Positions 10,591-20,807 of a stretch of 64,000 nucleotides of DNA are shown piece by piece. Where the stretch lies: positions 185,703-249,702 of the forward strand of contig JADKDN010000005.1 of NCBI GenBank assembly GCA_016718345.1, in the 5' to 3' direction. The stretch comes from Flavobacterium sp. Its GTDB lineage: Bacteria; Bacteroidota; Bacteroidia; Flavobacteriales; Flavobacteriaceae. Every line of letters begins with the position of its first letter. The stretch's first letter is position 1. The notes beneath the pieces were generated by a model. The model did no database searches. It was not told the origin of the DNA and saw only the letters and a program-made list of their open reading frames with translations. The position numbers and the translations under genes were made by a program.

Positions 10591-11042
10591 TTATTCTTTT
10601 TTAGTAGCATAAAAATACAAGGAATGATTGTGTATTTCTATTCCAAAAATATCTTCGATGGTTTGTTTGATCGTTTGGATTCTTGGATCGCAAAATTCAA
10701 TGACTTCACCACTATCGGTCATGATAATATGGTCGTGTTGTTTGTCAAAATAGGATTTTTCATAATGCGCTTGATTTTGCCCAAATTGGTGTTTGCGAAC
10801 CAAACCACAATCTAAAGTAGTTCAATGGTATTGTATAATGTTGCTCTGCTTACACGATAGTTTTTATTCTTCATTTTGATATACAAGTTTTCAATATCAA
10901 AATGCTCTTCACTATCATAGATTTCTTGAAGAATAGCATAGCGCTCAGGAGTTTTGCGATGTCCTTTATTTTCAAGATACATCGTAAAAACGTTTTTTAC
11001 AATTTCTTGGTTTTTGCTGTTATCAACAGATAGTAGTGTCAT
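10591..11042 (-). CDS. fur: Fur family transcriptional regulator (one-base frameshift near 10815)
   Basis: A metal-dependent repressor of the Fur family, about 150 residues. The winged-helix half reads [18 protein letters not shown] and [15 protein letters not shown]. The dimerisation and metal-binding half ([31 protein letters not shown], in part) follows in another frame. At the join (minus strand CTACTTTAGATTG, about 10810-10822) one extra T restores [13 protein letters not shown] chose the ATG at 11042 (MTLLSVDN). An upstream in-frame start would lie inside the promoter box at 11047-11054. No C-terminal CxxC zinc motif is seen. Iron uptake is the usual target of Fur; PerR or Zur specificity cannot be ruled out. 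It sits between the RelA/SpoT gene and purA. Confidence 0.9.
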
Positions 11043-11046
11043 GTGG

Positions 11047-11054
11047 CAAAGATA
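11047..11054 (-). promoter_or_regulatory. -7 box ahead of fur
   Basis: On the minus strand TATCTTTG matches the Bacteroidota -7 consensus TAnnTTTG exactly and ends only four bases before the chosen ATG. The transcript would be leaderless or nearly so. No good -33 TTG was seen at the usual distance. Confidence 0.5.
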
Positions 11055-11110
11055 ATTTTTTATTTTATAAACTTTAAACGTTTGGAGTTTAAACTTTAGC
11101 ACCAGTTTTT

Positions 11111-13328
11111 TTAGTTTTTATAGACTCGAGTTACTTTATCAACACCATCAATCTTTTTGATATTTTCTATCATTTTGTTCAAAATGTTGTTGTTTTGAAC
11201 AATGACGGCTACTTTACCTTTGAAAATTCCTGCTTCGCCACTCAAAGAAATACTTTGGATGTTTACATTCATATTATTGGATATTACTTTGGTCAACTTG
11301 TTGGTTAACCCAATGGTATCCATACCGGTAATGTTCAAAACGGCTTTGAATTCTTGCTGTGTGGAATCAATCCATTTGGCTAAAATAATGCGATAGGCAT
11401 AATTAGACTGCATACTGATGGCATTGGGACAATCTTTTTTGTGCACTTTTATTCCTTCGTTTATGGTCACAAAGCCAAAAACCTCGTCACCAGGTATTGG
11501 ATTACAACAACTCGATAATTTGTAGTCTAGTTTGTCTTGGTCTACGCCAAAAACTAGCAAATCATAATTTTTGCTAAGAGAAGGTTTGTGAATATCTGGA
11601 TTTGATGTAGTTGGAGAACGTTTAATTTTACTCTTGAAGAAATTCATTAAAGTATTGCTCTTTTGAGCCGCATAGTCTTTAAGTTGCTGATTCTCGATGG
11701 AACCAATTCCCATTCTGTAGTATAAATCCAGACTAGTTTTCAAGCTGAAGAAATTAACGAGTTCGTTGATAACTTGTTCATTGACTGTGACCTTTAGATG
11801 ACGGAGTTTACGAGTCAATAGTTCTTTTCCTTCCTCGGCTATTTTCTTAGTATTCTCATTAAGAATATTTCTGATTTTATTTTTTGCTCTTGAAGTAGTT
11901 ACATAGTCCAACCAGTTGGCTGTAGGCTTTTGATTGAGTGAGGTTATTACTTCAATTTGGTCTCCACTTTTTAGCTCGGTGTTGAGCGGAACTAATTTTC
12001 CGTTGACTCTAGTTCCTCTTGTTTTTACTCCAATTTCAGAGTGAATACTAAAAGCAAAATCTAGTGAAGTTGCCCCTTTTGGCAATGATTTTATTTCTCC
12101 TTTAGGAGTAAAAACGAAGATTTCTTTGGAATAGAGATTCATTTTAAAATCTTCAACAAAATCTACAGCATTGGTTTCTGAACTTTCAAGTGCTTCTTTC
12201 AATAGATTGAGCCAAATATCCAATCCACTTTCTTCAGTAGCACCATTTTTGTATTTGTAATGAGCAGCATATCCTTTTTCGGCAATTTCATCCATGCGCT
12301 CGCTTCGAACTTGAATTTCGACCCATCTTCCTTTTGGCCCCATTACCGTAATATGTAGGGCTTCATATCCTGTCGATTTTGGGGACGAAATCCAATCCCG
12401 CAATCTGCTAGGACTAGGTCTGTAATGATCGGTAACTATGGAATAGATCTTCCAAGCTAAGAATTTTTCATCGTGTGGATTTGATTTGTATACAATTCGC
12501 AAAGCAAACTTGTCATACACCTCATCAAAACTTACATTTTGTGCCAACATTTTTCTACGAATAGAATAAATGGATTTTGGACGACCTTTTATAATATAAT
12601 CTATTCCTTCTTGGTCAAGGGATTTTTTTAGTACTTCAGAGATGGCGCTGATGTAGGCATCTTGCTCTTCTTTGGTTTCCTTAATTTTGCTTACAATATC
12701 ATTATAAACTCTAGGTTCAGTATATTTTAAGCCTAAATCTTCCAATTTAGTTTTAATATTATACAGCCCTAAACGATGGGCAAGAGGGGCGTAGATATAT
12801 AAAGTTTCAGACGCAATTTTAGTTTGCTTGTCTTCTTGCATGGATTCCATAGTTTGCATATTGTGCAAACGATCGGCAAGCTTTATCAAAATTACTCGTA
12901 CATCATCATTCAAGGTAAGAATCATTTTTCTGAAATTCTCTGCTTGATGGGGCATTCAAATCTTTTTGACCTAAGGATATTTTTGTCAAACCTTCAACGA
13001 GTTGAGCCACTTTAGGATTGAACAATTTTTCAATATCTTGAATCGTGATAGGGGTATCTTCAACAACGTCATGTAATAAAGCAGCCGCAATAGAGGTTGC
13101 ACCTAAACCAATTTCTGAGGCAACAATTTTAGCAACAGCAATAGGATGAAAAATATACGCTTCACCTGATTTACGGCGTTGATCTTGGTGGGCATCAACG
13201 GCTACATCGAATGCTTTTCGAATAAGTTTCTTATCGTCTGGAGTAAGCGTTTGATAGCTAATGCGAAGCAATTCTTTGTATTCTTTGGCAATAGCTTTGT
13301 TTTCTTTTTCTATATCAATTTCAGGCAT
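11111..13328 (-). CDS. spoT: RelA/SpoT bifunctional (p)ppGpp synthetase/hydrolase (frameshift near 12950)
   Basis: A stringent-response enzyme. Domain order: HD hydrolase ([14 protein letters not shown], then [10 protein letters not shown], so the HD motif is intact); synthetase ([45 protein letters not shown]); TGS ([20 protein letters not shown]); a zinc-finger-like [13 protein letters not shown]; and a C-terminal ACT domain ([15 protein letters not shown]). The frame breaks in a C-run (minus strand AATGCCCCATCAAG, about 12943-12956). Two more Cs give [14 protein letters not shown], continuous with the hydrolase domain, for a total of 739 residues, the usual family length. With both active sites preserved it is probably the single long RSH enzyme of the organism. 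It lies upstream of fur and purA on the same strand. Confidence 0.93.
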
Positions 13329-13390
13329 AGTCTATGATAATTCTAATTTCTAAAAATAGAAATAAGATTCGAGATATGCAAGAGTTGGTT

Positions 13391-14183
13391 TTATAGGTTA
13401 AAATTTCGTTGTCGTTTGGCTTCGAAAATTAAAATAGCAGCAGCTACAGACACGTTCATGCTGTCAATTTCGCCTTGCATGGGAATGATAATATTTTGAG
13501 TGGCTTGGTTGCGCCATTCTTCAGTAAGGCCTGTAGCTTCTGTTCCGACGACTAATGCCGTAGGTTTCGTAAAATCCTGAGTATGATAGGAAGTTGAGTT
13601 TTGTAGGGTTGCGCAATAGAAGTTGATATTTCTTTTTTTCAGAAAATCAATAATCTCGGTGGTAGTTCCAGTAGCAATTTGATTGGTAAATAGACATCCT
13701 ACACTGGAACGAACACTGTTCGGATTGTATAAATCACTTTTTGGGTTGGCTATTATTACGGCGTCTAGGTGTGCAGCATCTGCAGTGCGTAGCAAAGCTC
13801 CAATATTACCAGGTTTTTCCGGAGCTTCAGCAATGAGAATCAAGGGATTTTTAGATAATTTTAAATCAGAAAGTTGATGTGATTTACTTTTGGCAACCGC
13901 TAAAATGCCTTCGGTGGTATCTCTGTAGGCCAATTTTTGGTAAACCTCTTTTGAAATGGCAACAGTTTCAATTTGACCTTTCGAAAAGGTAGTAATTTGA
14001 GTTTCGGTAATTAATTCAGGTAAAAATAAAAGCCTCAATTTCATAACCTCCTTTTTGAGCTAATGTAATTTCCCTTTGACCTTCAATTCAAAAAGTTCCA
14101 GATTGTTTTCGAGCTTTTGCTTTTTCTTGCACAAAGACTAAGGATTTTATGAATGGATTTTGTACTGAAGTAATAAGTTTCAT
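13391..14183 (-). CDS. TrmH/SpoU family RNA 2'-O-methyltransferase (broken 5' part)
   Basis: The main frame (from about 14044) has the SPOUT signature: LILIAEAPEKPGNIGALLRTADA, VRSSVGCLFTNQIAT (in part), VVGTEATGLTEEW and IIPMQGEIDSMNVSVAAAI, which form the knotted SAM site. Upstream in another frame is the expected substrate-binding N-terminus, starting at 14183: MKLITSVQNPFIKSLVF, then IEGQREITLAQKGGYEIEAF. That segment has an in-frame TGA near 14088 and a one-base frame change near 14025-14032, both beside short homopolymers. The restored protein is about 264 residues, normal for RlmB/TrmH-like enzymes. It would 2'-O-methylate rRNA or tRNA; which nucleotide cannot be said. Confidence 0.82.
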
Positions 14184-14250
14184 TTGGTAGAAAAAGTTGC
14201 AAAGGTTCAAAGTTACAAAGGTTTTTGCAAATCAATACTAGTTTTGGAAA

Positions 14251-15440
14251 TTACCTCGTTAAAAACAAATACCCTACAAAAGGTTTTGAGTAATCAGGGT
14301 CGTTCAAATCCAGAACGTAGTAGTACGTGCCTTCTGGAACTTCCGAATTATTTAGTAGCGTTCCCTGATTCGCATGTCCATCCCAATCCGGTGTGTTAGT
14401 ATCTCCTGTCCAAACTAATGTTCCCCATCGATTGTATATGGCAATTTTAAATTTGGGATAATTATTTCGTAATCCTTTTATAGAAAAGGTATCATTGACA
14501 AAATCATTGTTGGCCGACACAAAATTGTAAATAGCGAAAGGGAAATAGCTGGTCAACTTGGTAACTATGGTATTAATCATTACAAAATCTCGATTAGAGG
14601 TTAGCTCAATTTGAGCTTTTGTGTCTCCAATACTGATGTTTTTTTCAATGTTGTAAACATCTAAATCCATATTGAACAAGATGTCGGTGCCAACGAAACT
14701 GTTGGTTCCGTTAAACGCATTATTACCGGGATTAAGGGGAGGGTTGTCAATTAAATTTCCATTAATAAAAAGAGATTCGCCTTCTGCAATATTTTTATCA
14801 CCTTCCCAAGCGACAAAACCTATTTTAGCATCCTTGTTGTCAATAACATTCAGGTTGTCAAGTGTAATTTGTATCGCATCAGGAACTGCTTGTAAGCCAT
14901 CGTACACATTGAGTTGATTTAAAGGTAAAGTTTCGTTTTTGTAAACAACCACAATAGCCCAACCACCAAAATTTCCTCCAAAGGGCAATAATCTGAAATG
15001 ATGTCTGACAAATCCAAATTTGAAAAAGTATAGTTGCCATTTCCAGTAGATTGAATGAAAGTGGTAATATTGGCAAAGGCACTAAAAAAGGGAAAGCCAA
15101 AACTATTATACATACTAAAAGTTCTTTCGGCTACAATTTCCTGATTGTTGAGTTGGACTTCAAAATCTCCTGTGCCTGAACCTGCCCAATACAAATAGGC
15201 ATTTTCAATGATATCGTCAGGATTTAAGTACAAAGATGCAGAAGAATTAGACAAAATAATGCACGGTGGGTCGGGATAACCGTCGATATTATTGTTTTCT
15301 ATCGTATTTAGAGTGTTTCCTATAAATAAAAAATCATACCTGCCATTATATTGTTTGTATAACGAAATATCTTGTCCATAAAAAGGATAAGAAAGCATAC
15401 AACTTATAATAAGAAGACAATTTTGTAGTTTTATTTTCAC
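14251..15440 (-). CDS. T9SS type B sorting domain protein (gliding motility-associated C-terminal domain; frameshift near 14985)
   Basis: The signal peptide (MKIKLQNCLLIISCMLSYPFYGQ) is followed by beta-rich sequence with AYLYWAGSGTGDFEV and WAIVVVYKNETLPL, resembling exported DUF3344-like repeats. The last ~90 residues match a type B sorting domain: KIAIYNRWGTLVWTG, WDGHANQGTLL, VPEGTYYYVLDL and GYLFLTR. The protein should be exported by Sec and then T9SS, and perhaps kept at the surface by a SprF/PorP-type partner. The frame changes at minus-strand TGCCCTTTGGAGG (about 14979-14991). One extra T gives YCPFGGNFGGWAIV and a single 397-residue protein. Ligand and role are unknown. Confidence 0.82.
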
Positions 15441-15561
15441 AAAGGATGTTTTACAAGTTTAAAAGTACAGATTTTTTAATTAAAGTCACAGAAATTTCAA
15501 GGGCAATAAAGGCTGTAGTTATAAAATAATTACTTAATTTTCGAAAGTTTAAAAAATAGAA

Positions 15562-16533
15562 GTGAAGAAGTACACCATAAAACGATACGAATCTAAAGAT
15601 TACAAGAATTGGAATGCTTTCATAAACAAGGCCAAGAATGCCACTTTTCTTTTTCATAGGGATTTTATGGAGTACCACAAGGATCGATTCGAGGATTATT
15701 CTTTGATAGTTTTAGACGGAAATAAATGGGTTGCCATTTTGCCAGCCAATAGAGTAGGCAATACGGTACATTCCCATCAAGGATTAAGTTGTGGGACTAT
15801 AATTGTTTTAGATTCTATTAGAATAAAAGAATATCTCGAGATTTTTGGACTTTGATGAAAGAGCTAAATGAAAGTAAAATAGAGCTAATTAATTTTAAAT
15901 TAGTACCAAAAATTTACAATAAGACTATTGCTGACGAAATAGATTACGCCTCTTTTTTAATGAAATCTCAAACATATCGTTCAGATGTCTATTTAGTTAT
16001 TGACATGAAACATCAATATAAACCAAATAGAAATAGAGACCGTGCGTTAAAAGTTGCAAATAGTTTAGGAATTGAAATAAGAGAAGAAAATGATTATTTA
16101 TCTTTTTGGAATGAAATTTTAATTCCAAATCTAAATAATCGATTCAATGTAAATCCTGTTCATACTGTTGACGAAATAACCAAATTAGCAGCATCTTTTC
16201 CAGAGGAAATAAAGTTATTTAATGCTTATTTAAGCGATGTTTTGAAAGCTGGCGTTGTATTATTTCTATTTAAAGATGTGGTACATTTTCAATATAGTTC
16301 AGGTTCTGACGATAGAATGGATACTGCTGCTTTAGACATTTTATTCGATTTTGTCATCAAGAAATATTCAAATAAACAATATATTAGTTTCGGGAGTTCT
16401 TCAGAAAATGAGGACTTTCCCTAAATGAGGGACTAGCATATTGGAAAGAGAGCTTTGGTCGCAAAACTCTTACACAAATTTTATTAGAATAGAAACCAAA
16501 AATTATATAGAACTAAATAATATTGTTAAATGA
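15562..16533 (+). CDS. FemAB/GNAT-like acyltransferase (three suspected frameshifts)
   Basis: The sequence suggests an acyl-transferase of the FemAB-like GNAT fold: FINKAKNATFLFHRDFMEYH, WVAILPANRVGN, HSHQGLSCG, then FYLVIDMKH-like strands, AYLSDVLKAGVVLFLFKDVVHFQYSSGSD and YISFGSSSEN. Frame breaks lie at about 15843 (ATTTTTGGAC, one T short: EIFWTLMKEL), about 16419 (end of SENE, shift to GLSLNEGLAYWKE) and about 16476 (ACACAAATTTT, one A short). With repair the protein runs to the TGA at 16531-16533, about 323 residues. It directly precedes a Wzx-type flippase, so the likely job is to modify a sugar nucleotide or lipid-linked glycan precursor. Substrate is unknown. Confidence 0.72.
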
Positions 16534-16561
16534 TTTTTAGTACAAAACAATCAACTAGCAT

Positions 16562-17835
16562 TTGAATTTTATAAAACTCATAGTAAAACGCCCTTGTTCA
16601 AAGTAACTTCTTTGAACAGCATCAGTGTTATGCTCAAAATAGGGATTGGATTAATAACTTCAAAAGTCTTAGCTATATTCGTAGGTCCTTCAGGAATGGC
16701 TTTGATTGGGAACTTGAGAAATTTTCTTACTTCATTAGAAAACATAACAACTTTAGGTTTTCAAAATGGAATTGTAAAATTTATCGTGGATCATAAAGAC
16801 AACAATCAGGAATTAAAAAAGATTGTATCTACGGTATTTTTGACTCTTTTGTGTGTGGCACTTTTCCTAAGTGGAATTTTATTTTTCTTTGCATCCTACT
16901 GGAGTGTGCTCGTTTTTGGCAAATATGCTGATTATGAGAACATTTTTAGGATTTTAGCACTTGCTTTACCTTGGTATGCAGTTACTGTTTTCTTGCTCGC
17001 TGTAATCAATGGTTTTGGCAAGTACAAAAATGTGATATACATCAACATAATAGGGAATGCTATTGGATTATTGTTTTCGGTTTTTATGATTTGGAAATTC
17101 AGAACTTTTGGAGCCTTATTATCTATCATTATTCCCCCTTCATTATTGTTTTTCGTTGCGTTCTATTTTATTAACAAAGAGATTGCTTTTCTAAAAACCA
17201 TTTCATTTTCACTTTTTGATTTTCAGATTGTGAAAAATTTATCATCCTATTCATTAATGGCATTGGTGTCATCGGTAATTGGACCTTTGGTTTTCCTCGC
17301 CATTCGAAATAATATTATACACACTTTAGGAATAGAACAAGCAGGCTATTGGGAATCCATGAACCGAATAGCGACCTATTATTTTATGTTTGTTTCTACC
17401 ATTTTGTCGGTCTATTTTTTACCGAGATTGGCATTTGTAACCTCAAGAAAAGCAACTAAAAAAGTATTTTGGAGTTATTACAAAGGAATCGTCCCTTTTT
17501 TTATCATAGGCTTGATATTACTTTATTTTATGAAAGGTTTTATAGTTAGTTTATTGTTCACCAAAGCCTTCCTTCCTGTCACCGATCTGTTTTTTTGGCA
17601 ATTTATAGGAGATATATTTAAGGTAATGTCACTTATTTTAGGATACCAGTTTTTTGCTAAAAAATTGACTTTAGCCTTTATAACTACAGAACTCATGTCA
17701 TTGACTTTTATGTACCTCTTGAGTACTAATTTACTTCCAATTTTTGGTATTCAAGGAGTGGTCATGGCTCATGCTATTAATTATTGTATTTACTTCACCG
17801 TTTTGAGTTGCTATTTTAGAAAGAGCTTGTTTTAA
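16562..17835 (+). CDS. Wzx-type O-antigen translocase (MATE/MOP superfamily flippase)
   Basis: A polytopic membrane protein with about 12 predicted helices (for example IFVGPSGMALIGNLRNFLTS, FLSGILFFFASYWSVLVF, LFFVAFYFINKEIAFL). It has the LGFQNGIVKFIVDHK segment typical of WzxE-like flippases, which move undecaprenyl-linked oligosaccharides across the inner membrane. The main frame begins at about 16594. The probable true start is just upstream at a TTG (16562; NFIKLIV), with one A missing near 16586 (GTAAAACGCC) so that KTPLFKVTSLNS continues. Coupled to the acyltransferase before it; together they suggest a small surface-polysaccharide locus. Length is about 424 residues. Confidence 0.82.
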
Positions 17836-17970
17836 TTTTTTACAGTCATACAACATAGTAAATACCTCCATTTTTTAATTGATCTAATTGCGAAGTTCGA
17901 GCAATTAAAAAATAAGTTTTCAACATAAGTAATTGATAATCAATTTTTTAACTAAATTTATTAGAATTAA

Positions 17971-18737
17971 TTAAGCACCAATAAGGATAGTAAAGGGGAT
18001 GATAAAGCAGCATTTGTGGCTAGTGTCAAATTTTGGAAAGATAACGTAGATTATTTTGACATTTCAAGATCCAAAGGAGCCTATCCAGATGCTTTAGAAT
18101 ACAAAGAAGCCAATAACAAAGAGGTTGTTTGGGTACAAACCTGGGAAGACGTAAAAGGAATGCACAAAAAAACAGGCGTAAAAATAGACATGCCAATGCA
18201 CAGATTATTTATAGTAGATAAAAACAACAAAATAAAAACAACAAAATAAAAACAATTATCGGATATACTACTAGTCAAGTTAGAGATGAAATAGCAGAAA
18301 GTTTTGTTGATAGAGAGAATGGAACGATCTACAACCATCACGAAAATATCAATACAGTGAGAAAAATGATTCATTCTTTTGAGAATAAAGATTTAAATAC
18401 TGCTTATAGTTTTTATGATGAAAAAGCTACTTTTTCAGATATCAATTCACCAGACAGTGATAAAGAAATTTCTTTAACGGAACAAAAAGCTAACGATCAA
18501 AAGTTTTTGGAAAAATTTGAAGTTACAAGTATTGATCAAGTAGGCTATCCAGATTATCTGCATTATCAATTGGGAGACACTCGTTCTGTACTTTCTTGGT
18601 GGAAATATAGACTGATAAGAAAATCAGACAAAAAAAGTATTGTATTACCCGTATTTTACATTGATAATTTTGATGAAAAAGGTAAAATCACTTCTGAAAT
18701 AATCTACTACAGCGAAAAAATATTGGAAGCGAAATAA
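17971..18737 (+). pseudogene. Conserved hypothetical protein, N-terminus missing and frame split by a 14-bp duplication
   Basis: The translated sequence reads KAAFVASVKFWKDNVDYFDI, then ALEYKEANNKEVVWVQTWED, and after a frame change RKMIHSFENKDLNTAYSFYD, with an NTF2/SnoaL-like appearance (alpha-beta sequence with TFSDIN and YPDYLHYQLGD). I do not recognise a named family. The open frame starts after a TAA at 17968-17970 and has no start codon ahead of the conserved part. STNKDSKGDD would suit the residues just after a lipoprotein cysteine, so a signal peptide seems to be lost. The frame change at 18220-18247 comes from a perfect 14-bp tandem duplication; removing one copy joins DKNNKIKTIIGY cleanly. 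The combined damage suggests a pseudogene. Confidence 0.6.
18220..18247 (+). repeat. Perfect 14-bp tandem duplication inside a gene
   Basis: The unit AAAAACAACAAAAT occurs twice in direct contact (18220-18233 and 18234-18247), followed by a partial third start (AAAAACAA). One unit encodes the expected reading. The duplication shifts the frame and creates a stop at 18247-18249. Confidence 0.85.
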
Positions 18738-18757
18738 AGTACCATCAAGTAGTTACA

Positions 18758-18790
18758 AAAAAGCCGAAACGTTTTGTTTCGGCTTTCTTT
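18758..18790. terminator. Bidirectional terminator between convergent genes
   Basis: AAAGCCGAAAC, loop GTTTT, GTTTCGGCTTT: an 11-bp stem with an A-run on the left and a T-rich right side. It lies between the gene ending at 18737 and the convergent one ending at 18816. Confidence 0.85.
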
Positions 18791-18815
18791 GGTTTAGCAA
18801 ATGGGAAGGTTTCCT

Positions 18816-19157
18816 TTATTGAATGAAACGGAATTTATTTTTAAAATAAAACCCAACTAGTGGCAATGGAAGTCTCACACCATAATAAGCACTAATTAGT
18901 CCAGCCATCCAAAGGACAACCAATCCCATGTTGTTCAATAACAGTAATGTGATAAAATCTGGGTCAATGAATAAGGGCAAAGTAAATACTATATTGGTAA
19001 TGATTCCTAAAGTAGCCAATCCAAAAGATTGTTCTAAATGAAACTTAGCCAAGGAAGATCTGGAATTTTTCTTGTAAGCTAAAAAAGCAATAATCCAACC
19101 AATTGGTAGCAAATAGCTAACCATGCAAACTGTTTTCTTAGTCATTTTTTTTATCAA
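18816..19157 (-). CDS. DUF4870-like small membrane protein
   Basis: 113 residues with three hydrophobic stretches: VSYLLPIGWIIAFLAY, FGLATLGIITNIVFTLPLFI and NMGLVVLWMAGLISAYYG. The FHLEQSF motif between helices 1 and 2 matches the 'KFHLRQSxGL' pattern of DUF4870/Tic20-like proteins (YtjA-like import components). The function is unknown; the family is often described as a membrane protein of uncertain role. The start could also be the second Met, at 19145. It stands alone, with a terminator at its 3' end. Confidence 0.65.
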   Translation of the reverse strand: MIKKMTKKTVCMVSYLLPIGWIIAFLAYKKNSRSSLAKFHLEQSFGLATLGIITNIVFTLPLFIDPDFITLLLLNNMGLVVLWMAGLISAYYGVRLPLPLVGFYFKNKFRFIQ

Positions 19158-19215
19158 TAAAAGGAGTTAATAGTCCATTTAAATTGTTCCTAATTTATAC
19201 AATTAGAATTTCAAG

Positions 19216-19710
19216 TTAGAGTTTGTAAGTAATCCCAATTTTTGCACCATTTGTGGCATTCCCTCCACCTAATTCTAAGTTGATACCAAAGCGTTTAGTA
19301 AAGAAATAACGACCACCAATTTGTGCTCCAAGACCAATATCAGTAGCGTTAGAATCTTTATACTTTTTATCAGAATAATTCCAATTGTAATAGGTCACTC
19401 CCAAACCAGCATACAAATCCCAATCGCTAGGAATATCTAAAACTCGATTGAAATGGTAGTTTCCATTTACTCCTAAGCCAAAAATGGTAGAAGAATAGTT
19501 AGCGCCATAATCATGCGACTGATAAGAGCCTTCTATACCAATGGTAATGTCACGATGTGCTCCATAATCAAATCCAAGATATACAGGTGTTCCCCATCCA
19601 GAAGTTCCTAATCCGGCATTAAGTTGCCATCTTCCTTTTTCTAAAGGACTTTGTGCAAAAGCACCCCATGCAGTCAAGCTAACTAGAGCTATAAAAATGT
19701 TTTTTTTCAT
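19216..19710 (-). CDS. Outer membrane beta-barrel protein (OmpW/OmpX-like size)
   Basis: 164 residues with a clear signal peptide (MKKNIFIALVSLTAWGAFAQ) followed by alternating hydrophobic strands: WQLNAGLGTSGWGTPVYLGF, ITIGIEGSYQSHDYG, VNGNYHFNRVL, LYAGLGVTYYNWNY, IGLGAQIGGRYFF and FGINLELGGG. It ends with IGITYKL, where the final strand would dock with the BAM complex. About eight strands are predicted. Function is unknown. Upstream (19711-20143) is a long non-coding stretch with two copies of a TAGAA-N4-TTCTA dyad, so it may be controlled together with the two-component system next to it. Confidence 0.8.
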   Translation of the reverse strand: MKKNIFIALVSLTAWGAFAQSPLEKGRWQLNAGLGTSGWGTPVYLGFDYGAHRDITIGIEGSYQSHDYGANYSSTIFGLGVNGNYHFNRVLDIPSDWDLYAGLGVTYYNWNYSDKKYKDSNATDIGLGAQIGGRYFFTKRFGINLELGGGNATNGAKIGITYKL

Positions 19711-19875
19711 GTTTTTTATTAATAATTACTTTTTAAAATAGGCTTCTCAGAAATTGGAGAATTATCTGCTTTTCCATCAAATCCTTGGGTAAAAAATAAG
19801 TTGGGTACTATTTTTCGACCCTTTAGGATTTTAGGAATGCAACAAATCAAACTAACCAATAACCAATAGCTTTTT

Positions 19876-19889
19876 TAGAACGTGTTCTA
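19876..19889. promoter_or_regulatory. Dyad TAGAA-CGTG-TTCTA
   Basis: A perfect 14-bp inverted repeat with a 4-base spacer, about 165 bases upstream of the beta-barrel gene start. It has the same core and spacing as the dyads at 19952 and 22667. Size and spacing fit a dimeric regulator site; which regulator is unknown. Confidence 0.5.
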
Positions 19890-19951
19890 GATTACAGGAA
19901 CAAAACTAGGTTAATGGCAATAATTTCTTTGTAGAATAGCCTTTCGTGTTG

Positions 19952-19969
19952 TGTAGAATGATTTCTACA
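19952..19969. promoter_or_regulatory. Dyad TGTAGAA-TGAT-TTCTACA
   Basis: A perfect 18-bp inverted repeat with a 4-base spacer, about 240 bases upstream of the beta-barrel gene. Both arms are identical to those of the dyad at 22667-22684, on the other side of the two-component genes. Confidence 0.55.
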
Positions 19970-20143
19970 AACCATAAATAATTATTATTTGGTCGTTAGC
20001 TGTAATTCAATTCATTAGACAATGAATCATGAGGATATTGTTTGGTAATAGGTAAAATGAATACCTGTTTTTTTATCTGTATTGATGTTCTGAAAAGTAA
20101 AGATTGAAGCAAAACGGGAGATAATATCAGAAAAAACGGTGAA

Positions 20144-20782
20144 TTATTGGTACAATTGAAACAAGTCAATTAACTCCGCTAGATTGACAATTTCTAGTTT
20201 TTCGAAAATACGATTTTTAAAAGTACTAACCGTTGATTTCTTAATTTGCAAAAGCTCTGCAATTTCCATATTGCCAAATCCTTTGATTAACAATCGAGCT
20301 ACTTCAACTTCTCGATTCGATAATTGTTCTAAAGGATTCAGTGGTTTCTTTGAAATATAAGATTCTAGTATTCTATCCTTGATGTTCTGGGTGATGTATT
20401 TTCCACTAACCATCATGCTTTGAAGCGCTTGTTTTATTTCGTCCTCGTTACTTCCTTTATTCAAATAACCGGAAGCACCAGCGTTAAGGTAGCGCAAAGC
20501 GTACAAATCTTCTTCGTAGGCCGAAAAAATCAAAATTTTAAGTCCGGGTTGTAACGTTTTTGTTTCCGAAAGAATGTTTAAACTGTTTCCGTCTGGAAAG
20601 TTGATATCAAGGACAAGCAAGTCAATTTTGGTATCTTTCAACACTTTCAATGTTTCCTTGAAAGTTCCCGACTGATAGATTTTTGCATTAAAAAACAATT
20701 CTTTAATGAGCAAACTAATTCCTTGTCGAACAATACTGTGATCATCGGCAATTAAAAAAGTAGGGGTTGAGGTTGACTTCAT
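20144..20782 (-). CDS. LuxR/NarL-family response regulator
   Basis: 212 residues. The receiver domain (1-120) shows LIADDHSIVRQG (acidic pocket), LLVLDINFPDG (phospho-acceptor Asp) and SAYEEDLYALRYLNAGASGYLNKG (switch Ser and conserved Lys). The C-terminal HTH-LuxR domain (about 145-205) reads LSNREVEVARLLIKGFGNME, then LQIKKSTVSTFKNRIFEKL. It is the expected partner of the histidine kinase that starts 26 bases upstream on the same strand; the two are probably cotranscribed. The dyads found on both sides of this pair are plausible binding sites, but nothing in the sequence proves it. Confidence 0.9.
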   Translation of the reverse strand: MKSTSTPTFLIADDHSIVRQGISLLIKELFFNAKIYQSGTFKETLKVLKDTKIDLLVLDINFPDGNSLNILSETKTLQPGLKILIFSAYEEDLYALRYLNAGASGYLNKGSNEDEIKQALQSMMVSGKYITQNIKDRILESYISKKPLNPLEQLSNREVEVARLLIKGFGNMEIAELLQIKKSTVSTFKNRIFEKLEIVNLAELIDLFQLYQ

Positions 20783-20807
20783 TTTTTTGAGGATTGAAAA
20801 GTTGAGT

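Larger units (their letters stand above)
19711..20143. other. Non-coding stretch between the beta-barrel gene and the response regulator
   Basis: 433 bases without a convincing gene. It holds two dyads, annotated separately, and a further half-site TTGTAGAA at 19930-19937. It serves as the upstream region of the beta-barrel gene and the downstream region of the response regulator. Confidence 0.6.
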
